A stretch of DNA of 64,000 bases from Chloroflexota bacterium (GCA_009840165.1 VXOG01000034.1:68043-132042); one strand, 5' to 3'; shown: positions 23,807 through 32,731, counted from the stretch's first letter. Notes: a model not told the origin generated them from the sequence alone. Program-made: numbers and translations.

Positions 23807-26293
23807 ATGCTCATCCCTTTCTCCTGGCTTTCCGAATACGTTGACATCACCCTGTCGCCGGACGAGCTGGCCCACCGGCTCACCATGGGCGGCATTGAAG
23901 TGGGCGACGTTGTCACCCGTGGCGGCTGGGAGGGCTGCGTAGTCGGCTACGTGCGCGCTACCAGGCCCCACCCCAACGCCGATACGCTGACGCTGTGCGA
24001 GGTTGACCCTGGCGACGGCTCCCCGTTGGAAGTCGTATGCGGTGCGCCCAACGTGGCGGCTGGCCAGAAAATCTGCTTCGCCCGACCCGGCGTAACGCTG
24101 CTCAACATGCACACCGGACGACGGGAGGAGCTGAAGCCCGCCCGCATCCGAGGCATCGTTTCCGAGGGAATGATTTGCTCGGAGGCGGAACTGGAAATCA
24201 GCGACGAACACGAGGGCATCATCGTCCTCCCCGATGACGCCGTGGTGGGCGCGTCCCTTGATGACGTTCTCGGCGACACGTTCCTGGAGCTGGAGCTGAC
24301 GCCCAATCGGGGCGACTGCCTTTCAATGCTCGGCGTCGCGCGCGAGATCGGCGCGATCACGGGGCAGCAGGTGCGCGTGCCGGAAATATCCTACGCAGAG
24401 TCAGCCACGCCGGTATCCGAGCTTGCCGAAGTCAGCATTGCAGACCCTGACCTGTGCCTGCGCTACACCGCGTCGGTCATCACCGGAATCAACATCGGCC
24501 CCTCTCCGCAATGGTTGCAGGACCGTCTCACCCGGGCCGGCTTGCGCCCCATCAACAACGTGGTGGACGTCACCAACTACGTCATGCTGGAGTTCAACCA
24601 GCCGCTGCACGCCTTCGACCTGGACACCGTAACCGACCGCCACGTGGTGGTACGCCGCGCTGCCGACGGTGAAAAGTTCACCACCTTGGACGAGGTGGAG
24701 CGAACTCTGAACTCCGACAACCTGCTGATCGCCGACCCGGCGCAGGCCATCGGCATCGGCGGCGTGATGGGCGGCGCCAACAGCGAGATCACGCCGGCCA
24801 CCACCAATATGCTGCTGGAGTCGGCGACGTTCCACAACCTGAACAACCGGCGCACGTCCACCGAACTCAACCTGCGCACCGAGGCCAGCCTGCGCTTCGA
24901 GAAAGGCCTGCGCCCCGAACTGGCGCCCATCGCCCTGCGTCGCGCCACCCAGGTCATCCTGGAGACCGCCGGCGGAGAAGCGGCCGCGGGTATCATCGAC
25001 GTGTTTCCGGCCAGAGACGAACCAGTCCCACCCGTACCGCTGACCGTGGCGCGCCTCCGGCAACTGCTTGGGATGGACCTGGACATCGCGCGCGCGGAGT
25101 CCGTGCTAGGCAGCCTGGGGATCACAACGCGGCGAACCGGGCCGGACAGCCTGGAAGCCGACCCACCTTACTGGCGTAGCGACATCGCCATCGAGGAAGA
25201 CCTGATCGAGGAGGTCGTCCGCATCATCGGGTACGACGAGGTGCCCACCACAATGCTGTCGTCGCCCATACCGTACCACCAGGGCAACGCGATGACTGCG
25301 CTCAAGGACGAGTTGCGCGACGCGTTAACCTCCGCCGGTATGCAGGAAACCATCAGCTACCCGTTGGTGGGGCCGGATGATTTGGAAAAACTGAACCGCG
25401 CCGGCCATGAGCCGAAATCTCTGCTCCGGGTTGCCAACCCCATGTCTGCCGAGCAGGACGTGCTGCGGCCAACCCTCGCCGCCAGCATCCTGAACACCCT
25501 GGCTTACAACCGGGGACACAACGACGGCGGTTTCCGCCTGTTCGAGTTGGGGCGGGCGTTCATCCCACAGGATTCGGAACTGCCGCCTAACCTTTTGCCA
25601 TCGAGCACTTTACCACCGACCCCTTTGCCACCGAGCCTTTTACCAATTGAACGCGAACTGGTCGCCGGCGTGATGTCCGGCCCACGCTACGATGCCAATT
25701 GGCTGAGCGGATCGGAGCCGCTGGACTTCTTCGACCTTACTGGAACTCTGACGACGGCGCTGGAGCGCATCGGCATCGTGGTTTCATACCAGTCTGACGA
25801 CGATCCATTGTTCCATCCCGGCCGCTGCGCCAGCATCGTCATTGCCGGCGCGCAACCGGACGCTGTCGGAACGGTGGGCGAATTGCACCCCGACATTTGC
25901 GATGCTTTCGACCTGGGGCAGGACCCGGTCATCTATTTTGAGTTGCGCCTGGATGACCTGCTGTCGGCAGCCCGGGGCGACGGGAACGCTGAAAATCGTT
26001 TCCAGTCGCTTTCGCGATTCCCGGCCGCCAACCGAGACCTGGCGCTGGTGGTGCCGGAGAATGTGCCGGCCAGCCACGTGCAGCGCCTTATTGAACGGGT
26101 GCGCCTGGTTGAGCGGGCCGAACTGTTTGACGTGTACTCGGGCGAAAACGTGCCTGAAGGCGCCCGCTCCCTGGCCTTCCGCATCCGGTTCCGCGCCGCC
26201 GACCGTACCCTGACCAATGAAGACGTGAATCGGGCCGTGAACGGGCTGACGCGAGTTCTCGAACGGGAAGCCGGCGCCACGATTCGCGGTTAA
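23807..26293 (+). CDS. pheT: phenylalanyl-tRNA synthetase beta subunit
   Basis: PheT contributes tRNA binding and editing. Domains in order: MLIPFSWLSEYVDITLSPDEL, the EMAP-like tRNA-binding domain (ATRPHPNADTLTLCEVD), GIVSEGMICSEAEL, B3/B4 editing region (RPINNVVDVTNYVMLEF), B5 (EEDLIEEVVRIIGYDEVP), and the C-terminal anticodon-binding ferredoxin fold (RFPAANRDLALVVPENV). 828 residues, normal. It starts one base after the stop of the nuclease-fusion gene. A Pro-rich insert at about residues 594-616 comes from a DNA minisatellite (see 25591). Confidence 0.95.
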   Translation: MLIPFSWLSEYVDITLSPDELAHRLTMGGIEVGDVVTRGGWEGCVVGYVRATRPHPNADTLTLCEVDPGDGSPLEVVCGAPNVAAGQKICFARPGVTLLNMHTGRREELKPARIRGIVSEGMICSEAELEISDEHEGIIVLPDDAVVGASLDDVLGDTFLELELTPNRGDCLSMLGVAREIGAITGQQVRVPEISYAESATPVSELAEVSIADPDLCLRYTASVITGINIGPSPQWLQDRLTRAGLRPINNVVDVTNYVMLEFNQPLHAFDLDTVTDRHVVVRRAADGEKFTTLDEVERTLNSDNLLIADPAQAIGIGGVMGGANSEITPATTNMLLESATFHNLNNRRTSTELNLRTEASLRFEKGLRPELAPIALRRATQVILETAGGEAAAGIIDVFPARDEPVPPVPLTVARLRQLLGMDLDIARAESVLGSLGITTRRTGPDSLEADPPYWRSDIAIEEDLIEEVVRIIGYDEVPTTMLSSPIPYHQGNAMTALKDELRDALTSAGMQETISYPLVGPDDLEKLNRAGHEPKSLLRVANPMSAEQDVLRPTLAASILNTLAYNRGHNDGGFRLFELGRAFIPQDSELPPNLLPSSTLPPTPLPPSLLPIERELVAGVMSGPRYDANWLSGSEPLDFFDLTGTLTTALERIGIVVSYQSDDDPLFHPGRCASIVIAGAQPDAVGTVGELHPDICDAFDLGQDPVIYFELRLDDLLSAARGDGNAENRFQSLSRFPAANRDLALVVPENVPASHVQRLIERVRLVERAELFDVYSGENVPEGARSLAFRIRFRAADRTLTNEDVNRAVNGLTRVLEREAGATIRG
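25591..25650 (+). repeat. 15-bp minisatellite inside pheT
   Basis: Four consecutive 15-base units of the form CCTTTTGCCACCGAG, with about 70-90 percent identity, encode LLPSS-TLPPT-PLPPS-LLPI. They lie in a surface loop region between the core and the B6/B7-type domains. Confidence 0.75.
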
Positions 26294-26345
26294 GGCGACG
26301 AATCTGCGCCGGCAATCGGCGCGCACTGTGGTAATATTAATCGTT

Positions 26346-27743
26346 ATGGCTACTCACCAGCGCTCACACCACCTGCACGCCCACGATGCTCACGGAGACG
26401 GCGATCACGAGAGCATCCACGATCACGGCGGTCACCCCGGCCACCACCGAGGGCATCACGACGGTTCCCACGGCCACGAAGACATGCTGGAAGTGGAGGA
26501 GGCCTTCGCAAGAATCCTGGCCCACTTCTCGCCGCTGGACTCGGTGGAATTGTCAGTCCTGGAGTGCCTGGGCTTGGCCCTGGCCGAAGACATCATGTCG
26601 CCCCTGGATTTGCCCCCACTGGCCAACTCGGCCATGGACGGCTACGCGGTGCTGCATGACGACATTGCCGGCGCGAACGACACGCCCACAACCCTGTCCG
26701 TGATTTCCGCCGTAGCCGCCGGACAGGTCTCCGAGGATACCGTTTCTCCGGGCAAGGCCATCCGCATCATGACCGGCGCTCCCGTGCCCAACGGAGCCGA
26801 TACCGTGGTTCCCTTTGAGGAAACGGACGAACTCGAACGAAGGGGTCGGGGCGAGGCACTGGACGAGATAGCTATTCGCAAGGCGTTGCCCCTGGGCAGC
26901 AACGTGCGCCCCGCCGGAGAGGACGTTACCGCCGGCGAGTTGGTGTTGCCGGCCGGTACGGTGGTCCGAGCCGCCGAAGCCGGCGTCATGGCGTCCCTGG
27001 GGTTGACCACGGCCCGCGTGATCCGGCGGCCGGTAGTGGCGGTGTTGTCCACCGGGGATGAGCTTACCCCGGCCGGAAAAACGCTGGCTCCGGGCCATAT
27101 CTACGACAGCAACAGCAGCAGCGTGGCCGCGGCGGTAATCGCGGCCGGCGGCGTGCCGCGCGTCATCGGCATCGCCCGCGATACCCTGGAAGACCTGCAC
27201 CGCTGCATCGACGAGGCCGCCGATGCCGACCTGCTGGTGACTTCCGCCGGCGTTTCCAAGGGCGACTATGACATGGTGAAGGACGTACTCGAACAACGGG
27301 GCGACATGAACTTCTGGTCGGTGCGTATGCGTCCGGCCAAACCCCTGGCCTTCGGTCTGCTTCGCGGCGAGCAGGACCGTCCGCTGCCCCTGCTGGGGCT
27401 GCCGGGAAACCCGGTCAGCGCGCTGCTGGCCTTTGAAATGTTCGGCCGGCCTGCCATCCGGCGGATGCTGGGGCGCCACCTGCTGGCCCGACCTATGGTG
27501 GAAGGCGTACTTACCGGCCCGATTTTCAACAGCGATGGCCGTCGAGTTTACGCTAGAGTGGAGGTTGAGCACAGGGATGGAACTTGGTTTGCCAACCCCA
27601 CCGGGCCCCAGGGTTCCAACATACTGACGTCGTTGTCGCGGGCTAACGGCTTGGCAATTTGCCCGGCGGACCTGCGGCGTAAAGAAGCGGGGCAGGCTGT
27701 CAAAATCATCATGCTGGACTGGAATGAAGAGGTTGCCCAATGA
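26346..27743 (+). CDS. moeA: molybdopterin molybdenumtransferase MoeA with His-rich N-terminus
   Basis: MoeA inserts molybdate into adenylylated molybdopterin. Family motifs: LPPLANSAMDGYAV, MTGAPVPNGADTVVPFEET, SNVRPAGEDV, VLSTGDELTP, DSNSSSVAAAV, TSAGVSKGDYD, LLGLPGNPVSA. The 465-residue protein is longer than usual by a 43-residue tract with about 16 His (residues 4-47, such as HHLHAHDAHGDGDH). This could bind metal ions, as in UreE and HypB. ATG 26346 lies 8 bases past a TAATAT -10, so the mRNA may be leaderless. The next gene overlaps by ATGA. Confidence 0.94.
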   Translation: MATHQRSHHLHAHDAHGDGDHESIHDHGGHPGHHRGHHDGSHGHEDMLEVEEAFARILAHFSPLDSVELSVLECLGLALAEDIMSPLDLPPLANSAMDGYAVLHDDIAGANDTPTTLSVISAVAAGQVSEDTVSPGKAIRIMTGAPVPNGADTVVPFEETDELERRGRGEALDEIAIRKALPLGSNVRPAGEDVTAGELVLPAGTVVRAAEAGVMASLGLTTARVIRRPVVAVLSTGDELTPAGKTLAPGHIYDSNSSSVAAAVIAAGGVPRVIGIARDTLEDLHRCIDEAADADLLVTSAGVSKGDYDMVKDVLEQRGDMNFWSVRMRPAKPLAFGLLRGEQDRPLPLLGLPGNPVSALLAFEMFGRPAIRRMLGRHLLARPMVEGVLTGPIFNSDGRRVYARVEVEHRDGTWFANPTGPQGSNILTSLSRANGLAICPADLRRKEAGQAVKIIMLDWNEEVAQ

Positions 27744-28327
27744 GCACAGTTTCCGTCAATCCTCGCCTGGAAGGGCTGGAATATCGCGTCAGTCTGGATC
27801 GGCTGGCGGAGTTGAACCGTTCCGCGGCTCCGTTGCTTATGGCCCGCCTGACCAGCGCCTGCCCATCTTACGGCAAGCCGGCCGCCGAGGCGGACGATCC
27901 GGTTGCGCTCCTTGCGGAAATTCGAGCCAACTGCGCGGACGATCCCGACTACATCCGCCAGTCCATGCCGCTGCAGGAAATAGTGTTCCGCACCCTGCTG
28001 CTGGCCGATGACCAAACGCTGACCTTGCGCGAACTGCACTACGAACTGACCGAACGCTGGTCTTCCCCCATTCGTCCCATCACGGTTACCGTCTCCGGTC
28101 TGGCCCGCATACTGGACAGCGATGTATTCTACGGGTTTGAGTCGGTGGCGCTGCCGGAACCGGAGGTCGTGGAACCGGACGCGCCGATGTTGCTGGCCGG
28201 CGGAGACGAATCGGACGATTTGATGCGGGACATCATGTCCGCCCTCGAAGAGGACGAAGACGACTACGACGAGGAGGACGAAGACGACCCATACGAAGAC
28301 GACGAGGACGAGGAGGACGACGATTGA
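27740..28327 (+). CDS. wHTH-like protein with a long acidic tail
   Basis: The 195-residue protein starts in the moeA stop (ATGA overlap). Its middle (MPLQEIVFRTLLLADDQT, LTLRELHYELTERWSS, VSGLARILDSDVFYGF) looks like a winged helix. The last 35 residues are almost only Asp and Glu (EEDEDDYDEEDEDD). That architecture, HARE-type helix domain plus acidic tail, is the one of the RNA polymerase delta subunit, but sequence similarity is too weak to claim identity. It lies just upstream of infC. It may instead be a Chloroflexota-specific protein. Confidence 0.6.
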   Translation: MSTVSVNPRLEGLEYRVSLDRLAELNRSAAPLLMARLTSACPSYGKPAAEADDPVALLAEIRANCADDPDYIRQSMPLQEIVFRTLLLADDQTLTLRELHYELTERWSSPIRPITVTVSGLARILDSDVFYGFESVALPEPEVVEPDAPMLLAGGDESDDLMRDIMSALEEDEDDYDEEDEDDPYEDDEDEEDDD

Positions 28328-28391
28328 CGGGCCCACGCCCCCTACGCTAATGACTGCAAATAACAATTATCTTGTTTGCAGGTGGGAATCG

Positions 28392-28420
28392 TTGACTGAG
28401 TATTGAGCCACCGCTAAAAT
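28392..28420 (+). promoter_or_regulatory. infC promoter TTGACT-N17-TAAAAT
   Basis: TTGACT at 28392-28397 and TAAAAT at 28415-28420 with 17-base spacing. Transcription should start near 28427, giving a leader of about 67 bases. Confidence 0.75.
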
Positions 28421-28436
28421 AGGTTCATCAAGAGCA

Positions 28437-28464
28437 GACCGCCCCGGTCAACCGGGCAGTGGTC
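28437..28464 (+). promoter_or_regulatory. infC leader hairpin
   Basis: A two-step stem: outer GACC with GGTC, inner CCCGG with CCGGG around a TCAA loop (28443-28456), ending 17 bases before the GGAGG ribosome site. It may regulate infC translation or attenuate transcription. This is an inference from folding. Confidence 0.55.
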
Positions 28465-28493
28465 GGAATCTACTCACTGACGGAGGTGGCGCC

Positions 28494-29057
28494 ATAGCCA
28501 GGCAATACAGGGTCAACGAACAGATACGTGTCCCACAGGTAAGAGTTATCGGAGAAGACGGCGAGCAGCTTGGGGTTATGACAGTGTCCGACGCGCTCTC
28601 CAGGGCGCGTATGCACGACCTTGACCTGGTGGAGGTGGCGCCAAACGCTGATCCTCCCGTCGCCCGCCTCCTCGACTACGGCAAGCTCCGGTACCTTTCT
28701 TCCAAGAAGGAGCGCGAGACCCGCAAATCCCAGAAAAGCAACGAACTGAAAGAAGTGCGATTCCGCCCCAACATCGGAACCCACGACTTCGACGCCAAGA
28801 TGCGCAAGGTTCGCCAATTCATCAACCACGGCGACAAAGTGAAGTTGACGGTACGGTTCCGGGGACGCGAAGCGGTCCACCAGGAAAACGGCCTCTCCCT
28901 ACTCAAAAAAGTGGCCGAAGAGATGAAGGACGAGATTCGCCTCGAACAGCAGCCATCCATGGAGGGCCGCGCGATGTCGATGGTGCTCATTCCAAGTCCC
29001 ACGGTGTCCGCCCGCCAGGAACGCGATGAAACCAGGGAAACCGCAACCCCTGAATAG
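28494..29057 (+). CDS. infC: translation initiation factor IF-3 (AUA start codon)
   Basis: IF-3 keeps 30S subunits free and checks start codons. The frame reads (I/M)ARQYRVNEQIRVPQVRVIG, DLVEVAPNADPPVARLLDYGK (N-domain), then KEVRFRPNIGTHDFDAK and KVKLTVRFRGREAVHQ (C-domain): a complete 187-residue IF-3. There is no ATG, GTG or TTG between the GGAGG (28482-28486) and IARQYRV. The codon with ideal 7-base spacing is ATA 28494-28496. A downstream ATG 28578 would delete the first 28 conserved residues. IF-3 genes commonly use rare starts (AUU in E. coli) for autorepression. infC is followed by rpmI and rplT, the classical operon. Confidence 0.93.
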   Translation: MARQYRVNEQIRVPQVRVIGEDGEQLGVMTVSDALSRARMHDLDLVEVAPNADPPVARLLDYGKLRYLSSKKERETRKSQKSNELKEVRFRPNIGTHDFDAKMRKVRQFINHGDKVKLTVRFRGREAVHQENGLSLLKKVAEEMKDEIRLEQQPSMEGRAMSMVLIPSPTVSARQERDETRETATPE

Positions 29058-29078
29058 AGCAACACGGAATATAGGAAC

Positions 29079-29279
29079 ATGCCGAAACTTAAAACACACA
29101 AGGGCGCCAAAGCGCGCATTCACGTCACCGGCTCCGGCAAACTCATGCGACGCAAGCGCATGAGTAGTCATCTACGGCGCAAGAAGCCGAAGAAGGTGAC
29201 CAGGAAATTCGCCCAGAAGATGGCTTACGACAAGGCCGACGTGAAGCGCCTGAGCCGTTTGATACCCTACGACGTCTAA
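29079..29279 (+). CDS. rpmI: 50S ribosomal protein L35
   Basis: The 66-residue basic protein starts [20 protein letters not shown] and continues [19 protein letters not shown], the canonical L35 sequence. It lies between infC and rplT, 21 bases after infC. In many bacteria L20 represses this pair by binding the mRNA; no such binding site can be confirmed here. Confidence 0.97.
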   Translation: MPKLKTHKGAKARIHVTGSGKLMRRKRMSSHLRRKKPKKVTRKFAQKMAYDKADVKRLSRLIPYDV

Positions 29280-29299
29280 ACACCGGAGAACTGTACACC

Positions 29300-29659
29300 G
29301 TGCCAAGAGTCAAGAGGGGCGTAACCAAGCGCGCCCGCCACAAGAAAGTACTGAAAGCCGCCAAGGGCTACCGGGCGTCTTCCAGCCGCAACTACAAGTG
29401 GGCCAAAGAAGCGGTGATGCACGCCTGGAGCCATGCGTACCGCCATCGCCGCCAGCGCAAGGGCGACTTTCGCCGCCTGTGGATCATCCGCATCGGCGCC
29501 GCGTGCCGTCAGCACGGCACCACCTACAGCCAGTTCATGCACGGCCTGAACGTAGCCGGCATCGAGATCGACCGCAAAATGCTGGCCGACCTGGCCGTCC
29601 GCGACCCCGACGCCTTCGAGCGCCTGGTGGAAGTAGCCGGAGCAGCGACAGCAAGCTGA
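29300..29659 (+). CDS. rplT: 50S ribosomal protein L20 (GTG start)
   Basis: Canonical L20 of 119 residues: [60 protein letters not shown] and [10 protein letters not shown]-type end. It binds 23S rRNA early in 50S assembly and can act as a translational repressor of its own operon. The start codon is GTG 29300, after GGAGA. Confidence 0.97.
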   Translation: MPRVKRGVTKRARHKKVLKAAKGYRASSSRNYKWAKEAVMHAWSHAYRHRRQRKGDFRRLWIIRIGAACRQHGTTYSQFMHGLNVAGIEIDRKMLADLAVRDPDAFERLVEVAGAATAS

Positions 29660-29686
29660 TTATCGCGTCCCGACAGCGACAAACAT

Positions 29687-29714
29687 GTAGGGGCGAATGA
29701 TTATTCGCCCTTAC
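29687..29714. repeat. dispersed palindrome, GTAGGGGC family (copy 5)
   Basis: GTAGGGGCGAAT and ATTCGCCCTTAC arms, between convergent rplT and the ricin-like lipoprotein gene. It overlaps the stop codon of the latter and may serve as a bidirectional terminator. Confidence 0.85.
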
Positions 29715-30280
29715 TGCGTCACCAACTCCCACTCAATCAACCCTGGCTCCGCGCTCTCGCATTCGTACATTCCCAAGTCCCGGCGCAGGTGGTTGCGCCC
29801 GCCAGCCGGTTCTCCTGAACCGCCAGCAATGCCGACGCACAATGCAGGGCCGTCCGTCCGGACCAGATGCAGGCGCCCTTCGTCGTCAAAGGCAAAACGC
29901 TGACTAGCTGCACCGGCGTCGCACTTTGTCACTATCAGGGCAGCCTCCGATTCCATGGTGGATGCCGCCAGACAGCGCTCATACTCCACAAGCCCGATGC
30001 CGCCGCCGTCCGCAAGTGCAATGGGAGTAAACATCTGATCACCGGAATCGGGCTTGCAGGTATGTGCTTGCAGCGGCGCGTCCAGCCGTATGTTCGCGCC
30101 GAAACCGGCCACGTCAACGCAATAACCCTGGGGATCGTCCAGATTGTCGGCGAGACGTAGCAAGCCCGCCGCCGTTGGTATCGGGGTGTCGGTGGCAACT
30201 GGCGACGGATCGGCAGCGCATGCCAGCAGGCCGACCACCATCAACAACAGCAGAGCCGCCGCCGGCATCCGTAGCGTCAC
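29711..30280 (-). CDS. lipoprotein with ricin-B-lectin-like pattern
   Basis: Start GTG 30280 overlaps the peptidase stop (GTGA); ATG 30268 is an alternative. The signal peptide ends VGLLAC. The mature domain has three Cys-containing repeats (GYCVDVAGFGANIRLDAPLQ, YERCLAASTMESEAAL, PALCVGIAGGSGE) and the QRF-type core, resembling a beta-trefoil lectin. The ligand is unknown. Downstream in an operon with PAC2 and the M20 peptidase. Confidence 0.7.
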   Translation of the reverse strand: MTLRMPAAALLLLMVVGLLACAADPSPVATDTPIPTAAGLLRLADNLDDPQGYCVDVAGFGANIRLDAPLQAHTCKPDSGDQMFTPIALADGGGIGLVEYERCLAASTMESEAALIVTKCDAGAASQRFAFDDEGRLHLVRTDGPALCVGIAGGSGEPAGGRNHLRRDLGMYECESAEPGLIEWELVTQ

Positions 30281-31608
30281 TCGTGAAACCGCTGCAACAG
30301 CCGATACAGCGCTTCCGCCCCGAACTCCAGCGCGGACACCGGCACCCGCTCGTTGGCGGCGTGGATGGTCTTCAGGAAGTCGAATTCTGACGGCAGGTTC
30401 ATCGGCATCCAGCCGTAGGTCTGAATGCCGAGCTGGGCGAAGTGGCGGCCATCAGTTCCCGCCGGCATCAGCATCGGAACTGACACTCCCTCCGGGTCCT
30501 GCTCGAAGATTATGTCCGCTAGCGTATTGAACAGCCCCATGTTGAGAATCCAGGGCTTGGGCTGGAAATTGACGGCGCGGAACTCAATATCCGGCCCCGC
30601 GATGGCCTGCAACTCGCCCAGTAAATCCTCAGAATCGTAGCCCGGCAGCATCCGGCAATCCAGGTTGACGGTGACTTCGCTCGGGATGACGTTGGCCTTC
30701 TCTCCGCCGTTGATGATGGTGGCATTGGCGGTGTGTCGAAACAGTGGTTCCATCTCCTTGCCCGCCGTGCCCATGCGCCGCAGCATCCTGCCCGTGAACG
30801 CCGGGTTGATCAGCAGCTTCAAAAATGCGCTGTCGGGCAGCGGTAGGCTGCCGCTCATGGCCTCCACCATCATCCGGGTCACCGGATGGATGTGGAACGG
30901 CAGCGGGGTGCGGTCAAGCTTGACCAGGAACCGGGCCATACGGGTCGGCGCGGTATCATGATGCACCAGGGAACCGTGGCCGCCCAGGCCGCGGGCGATG
31001 GCTTCCACCCGGCAGCCTTGCTTCTCGGCAACCTGCACCATGTAGAACTTGCGGCCCCGGTGGGTTTTGCTGAACCCTCCGAACTCGCCCACGGCGTAGC
31101 GCGCGCCCTCAAACAACTCGGGATGGGCGTCCACCAGCCACTCTGCTCCGGTGTGTCCGCCGGCCTCCTCATCGGTTACCAAGGCCAGTATCACGTCGCC
31201 GGGCAGGGCGGTGTCCTCCAGATGGGCGCGCATCAAAGCGTCCATCATCATGGCGACGCCGCCCTTCATGTCCAGCGCGCCCCGACCCCATACGTAGCCT
31301 TCCTGCAAACGACCCTCGAATGGCGGAACATCCCAGGGTTGGGCCACCGTGGGCACCACGTCGATATGCCCGTACATCAGCAGCGGAGGCGCATCGCCGC
31401 GCCCCTTCAAGCGGCTGACCACGTTGACGCGGTCGGGGTCGTTGCCAATTAGCTCGGCAGGGATGCCGACGCCGTTCAAAACGTCCCGGCAGTAGGCGGC
31501 GCACTCGCGCTCGTTGCCCGGGGGATTGGTGGTGTCGTGGCGGATCAGCGCCTGGAGCAGTTCCGCTACGTGTGGTCGGCTGCCGGCCGCCGTTTCCCTG
31601 AGACTCAT
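30277..31608 (-). CDS. M20-family metallopeptidase/deacylase
   Basis: The 443-residue protein has the two-zinc M20 site: LLMYGHIDVVP (His), WGRGALDMKGG (bridging Asp), LVTDEEAGG (Glu pair), and a dimerisation domain (ARGLGGHGSLVHHDTAP) before the final zinc ligand in TIHAANERVP. Family members hydrolyse N-acyl amino acids or dipeptides; which one is not readable. The protein lacks a signal peptide. It follows the PAC2 gene by 12 bases and overlaps the lectin-like lipoprotein gene. Confidence 0.9.
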   Translation of the reverse strand: MSLRETAAGSRPHVAELLQALIRHDTTNPPGNERECAAYCRDVLNGVGIPAELIGNDPDRVNVVSRLKGRGDAPPLLMYGHIDVVPTVAQPWDVPPFEGRLQEGYVWGRGALDMKGGVAMMMDALMRAHLEDTALPGDVILALVTDEEAGGHTGAEWLVDAHPELFEGARYAVGEFGGFSKTHRGRKFYMVQVAEKQGCRVEAIARGLGGHGSLVHHDTAPTRMARFLVKLDRTPLPFHIHPVTRMMVEAMSGSLPLPDSAFLKLLINPAFTGRMLRRMGTAGKEMEPLFRHTANATIINGGEKANVIPSEVTVNLDCRMLPGYDSEDLLGELQAIAGPDIEFRAVNFQPKPWILNMGLFNTLADIIFEQDPEGVSVPMLMPAGTDGRHFAQLGIQTYGWMPMNLPSEFDFLKTIHAANERVPVSALEFGAEALYRLLQRFHE

Positions 31609-31620
31609 GCCGCCGGGCCG

Positions 31621-32571
31621 TCAGACGCCGGCCAACCCGCGGTCGTCAGGATCGTCGCCGTCGTCAGCATCGCCGTTCCCGCCGGAATCGCCCGCGTCGC
31701 TCAGGTCCACGTCCAGACCTTGCAGGAACTCTTCAATGCTGGACGGCAGGGGAGTCGTAGGTTCCGGGCGATTATCGGCGCCGTACTCGCTGTCGTACAT
31801 CTCTTCAATGCGGGTCAGCATGTCGCCGCTGGGTATCTGGCCGTCGCGGGAGGTCAGTTCGTCGTACTGCTTTTCTCCCCGATCCGCCTGCGCTATATAG
31901 TCGGGAAAGTCATACAGGCGGCACAGCAGGCCCATCATCCGCGCCGCGCCCTGGTAATCATCGTCCAAGTTCAGGTATTGGGGCAGGTGCACCACGAACG
32001 CCCGAGTTTCAATGCCCATTTTCGTGGCCGTCTCGCTGATGGTGTACGTGATGGTGGTAGGCCCCTCGTAGTTGCTGGGCCGCGCGTTGGCGGTGGCGTA
32101 ATCCCGTTCCACGTGCTCGCCGGTGCCCAACCCGGACACCACCAGTGGCCTGGTGTGCGGAACCATGTCGTACATGCCGCCAATAAGGGCGTACTGCTTC
32201 ACGCCAAAGTACTTGATGATCTCCAGCAGGGCGTCCGAATAGTCCTCTCCGTAAAGGTGCGGTTCCAGCAGATGGGCAGTGAGCAGATGCGGCCCGTCCT
32301 CAGGGTTGGAGTAGCGGATGATGGTATTCGGAATCGTTACCTCGCGGTTGCCGCTGACCAGATATGAACGCGGGCGATAACGGGTGAAGTCGTAAAACCT
32401 GCCCGGTCGATACAAACGGCCCAGTTCCTTGCTGCGTAGGTGCCGTTCAATGCGTCCCAGCGAGAGACTCCCCACGTTGCCCACGTCAATCCAGGGGCGA
32501 AGCACGACCAGCATATGCGGGTCTCGCAGCTCAGGGATAGGCTCTGCTATGTCAAATTCACCGATGCGCAT
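31621..32571 (-). CDS. PAC2-family (proteasome assembly chaperone-like) protein
   Basis: The 316-residue product begins MRIGEFDIAEPIPELRDPHM. PAC2 features are seen in RPWIDVGNVGSLSLGRIE, LIGGMYDMVPHTRP and the conserved VSGLGTGE loop. Bacterial PAC2 proteins of actinobacteria and Chloroflexota are predicted ATP-grasp-associated or chaperone proteins. The last 30 residues are acidic and Gly-rich (DAGDSGGNGDADDGDD). No proteasome genes lie in the window. First gene of a three-gene operon. No ribosome site is evident; upstream in-frame codons run into a palindromic repeat and are rejected. Confidence 0.85.
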   Translation of the reverse strand: MRIGEFDIAEPIPELRDPHMLVVLRPWIDVGNVGSLSLGRIERHLRSKELGRLYRPGRFYDFTRYRPRSYLVSGNREVTIPNTIIRYSNPEDGPHLLTAHLLEPHLYGEDYSDALLEIIKYFGVKQYALIGGMYDMVPHTRPLVVSGLGTGEHVERDYATANARPSNYEGPTTITYTISETATKMGIETRAFVVHLPQYLNLDDDYQGAARMMGLLCRLYDFPDYIAQADRGEKQYDELTSRDGQIPSGDMLTRIEEMYDSEYGADNRPEPTTPLPSSIEEFLQGLDVDLSDAGDSGGNGDADDGDDPDDRGLAGV

Positions 32572-32638
32572 AACGGGGTTCACGGTAACATCGGCGATAT
32601 ATCGCGTCAAGGACGCGCGAGCCAATCGCGTCATCCCC

Positions 32639-32665
32639 GTCATTCCGGCGAAAGCCGGAATCCAG
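32639..32665. repeat. dispersed palindrome, TTCCGGC arm variant
   Basis: GTCATTCCGGC-GAAA-GCCGGAA-TCCAG. The arm bases changed together relative to TTCCCGC/GCGGGAA copies, showing compensatory substitution. Upstream of the divergent genes at 32571(-) and 32732(+). Confidence 0.85.
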
Positions 32666-32731
32666 TAACCGGATCCGTTAGTTGCAGATGATATACTCGC
32701 CGGCGTTAGAAGTTGTATCAGGGGGTTGACT

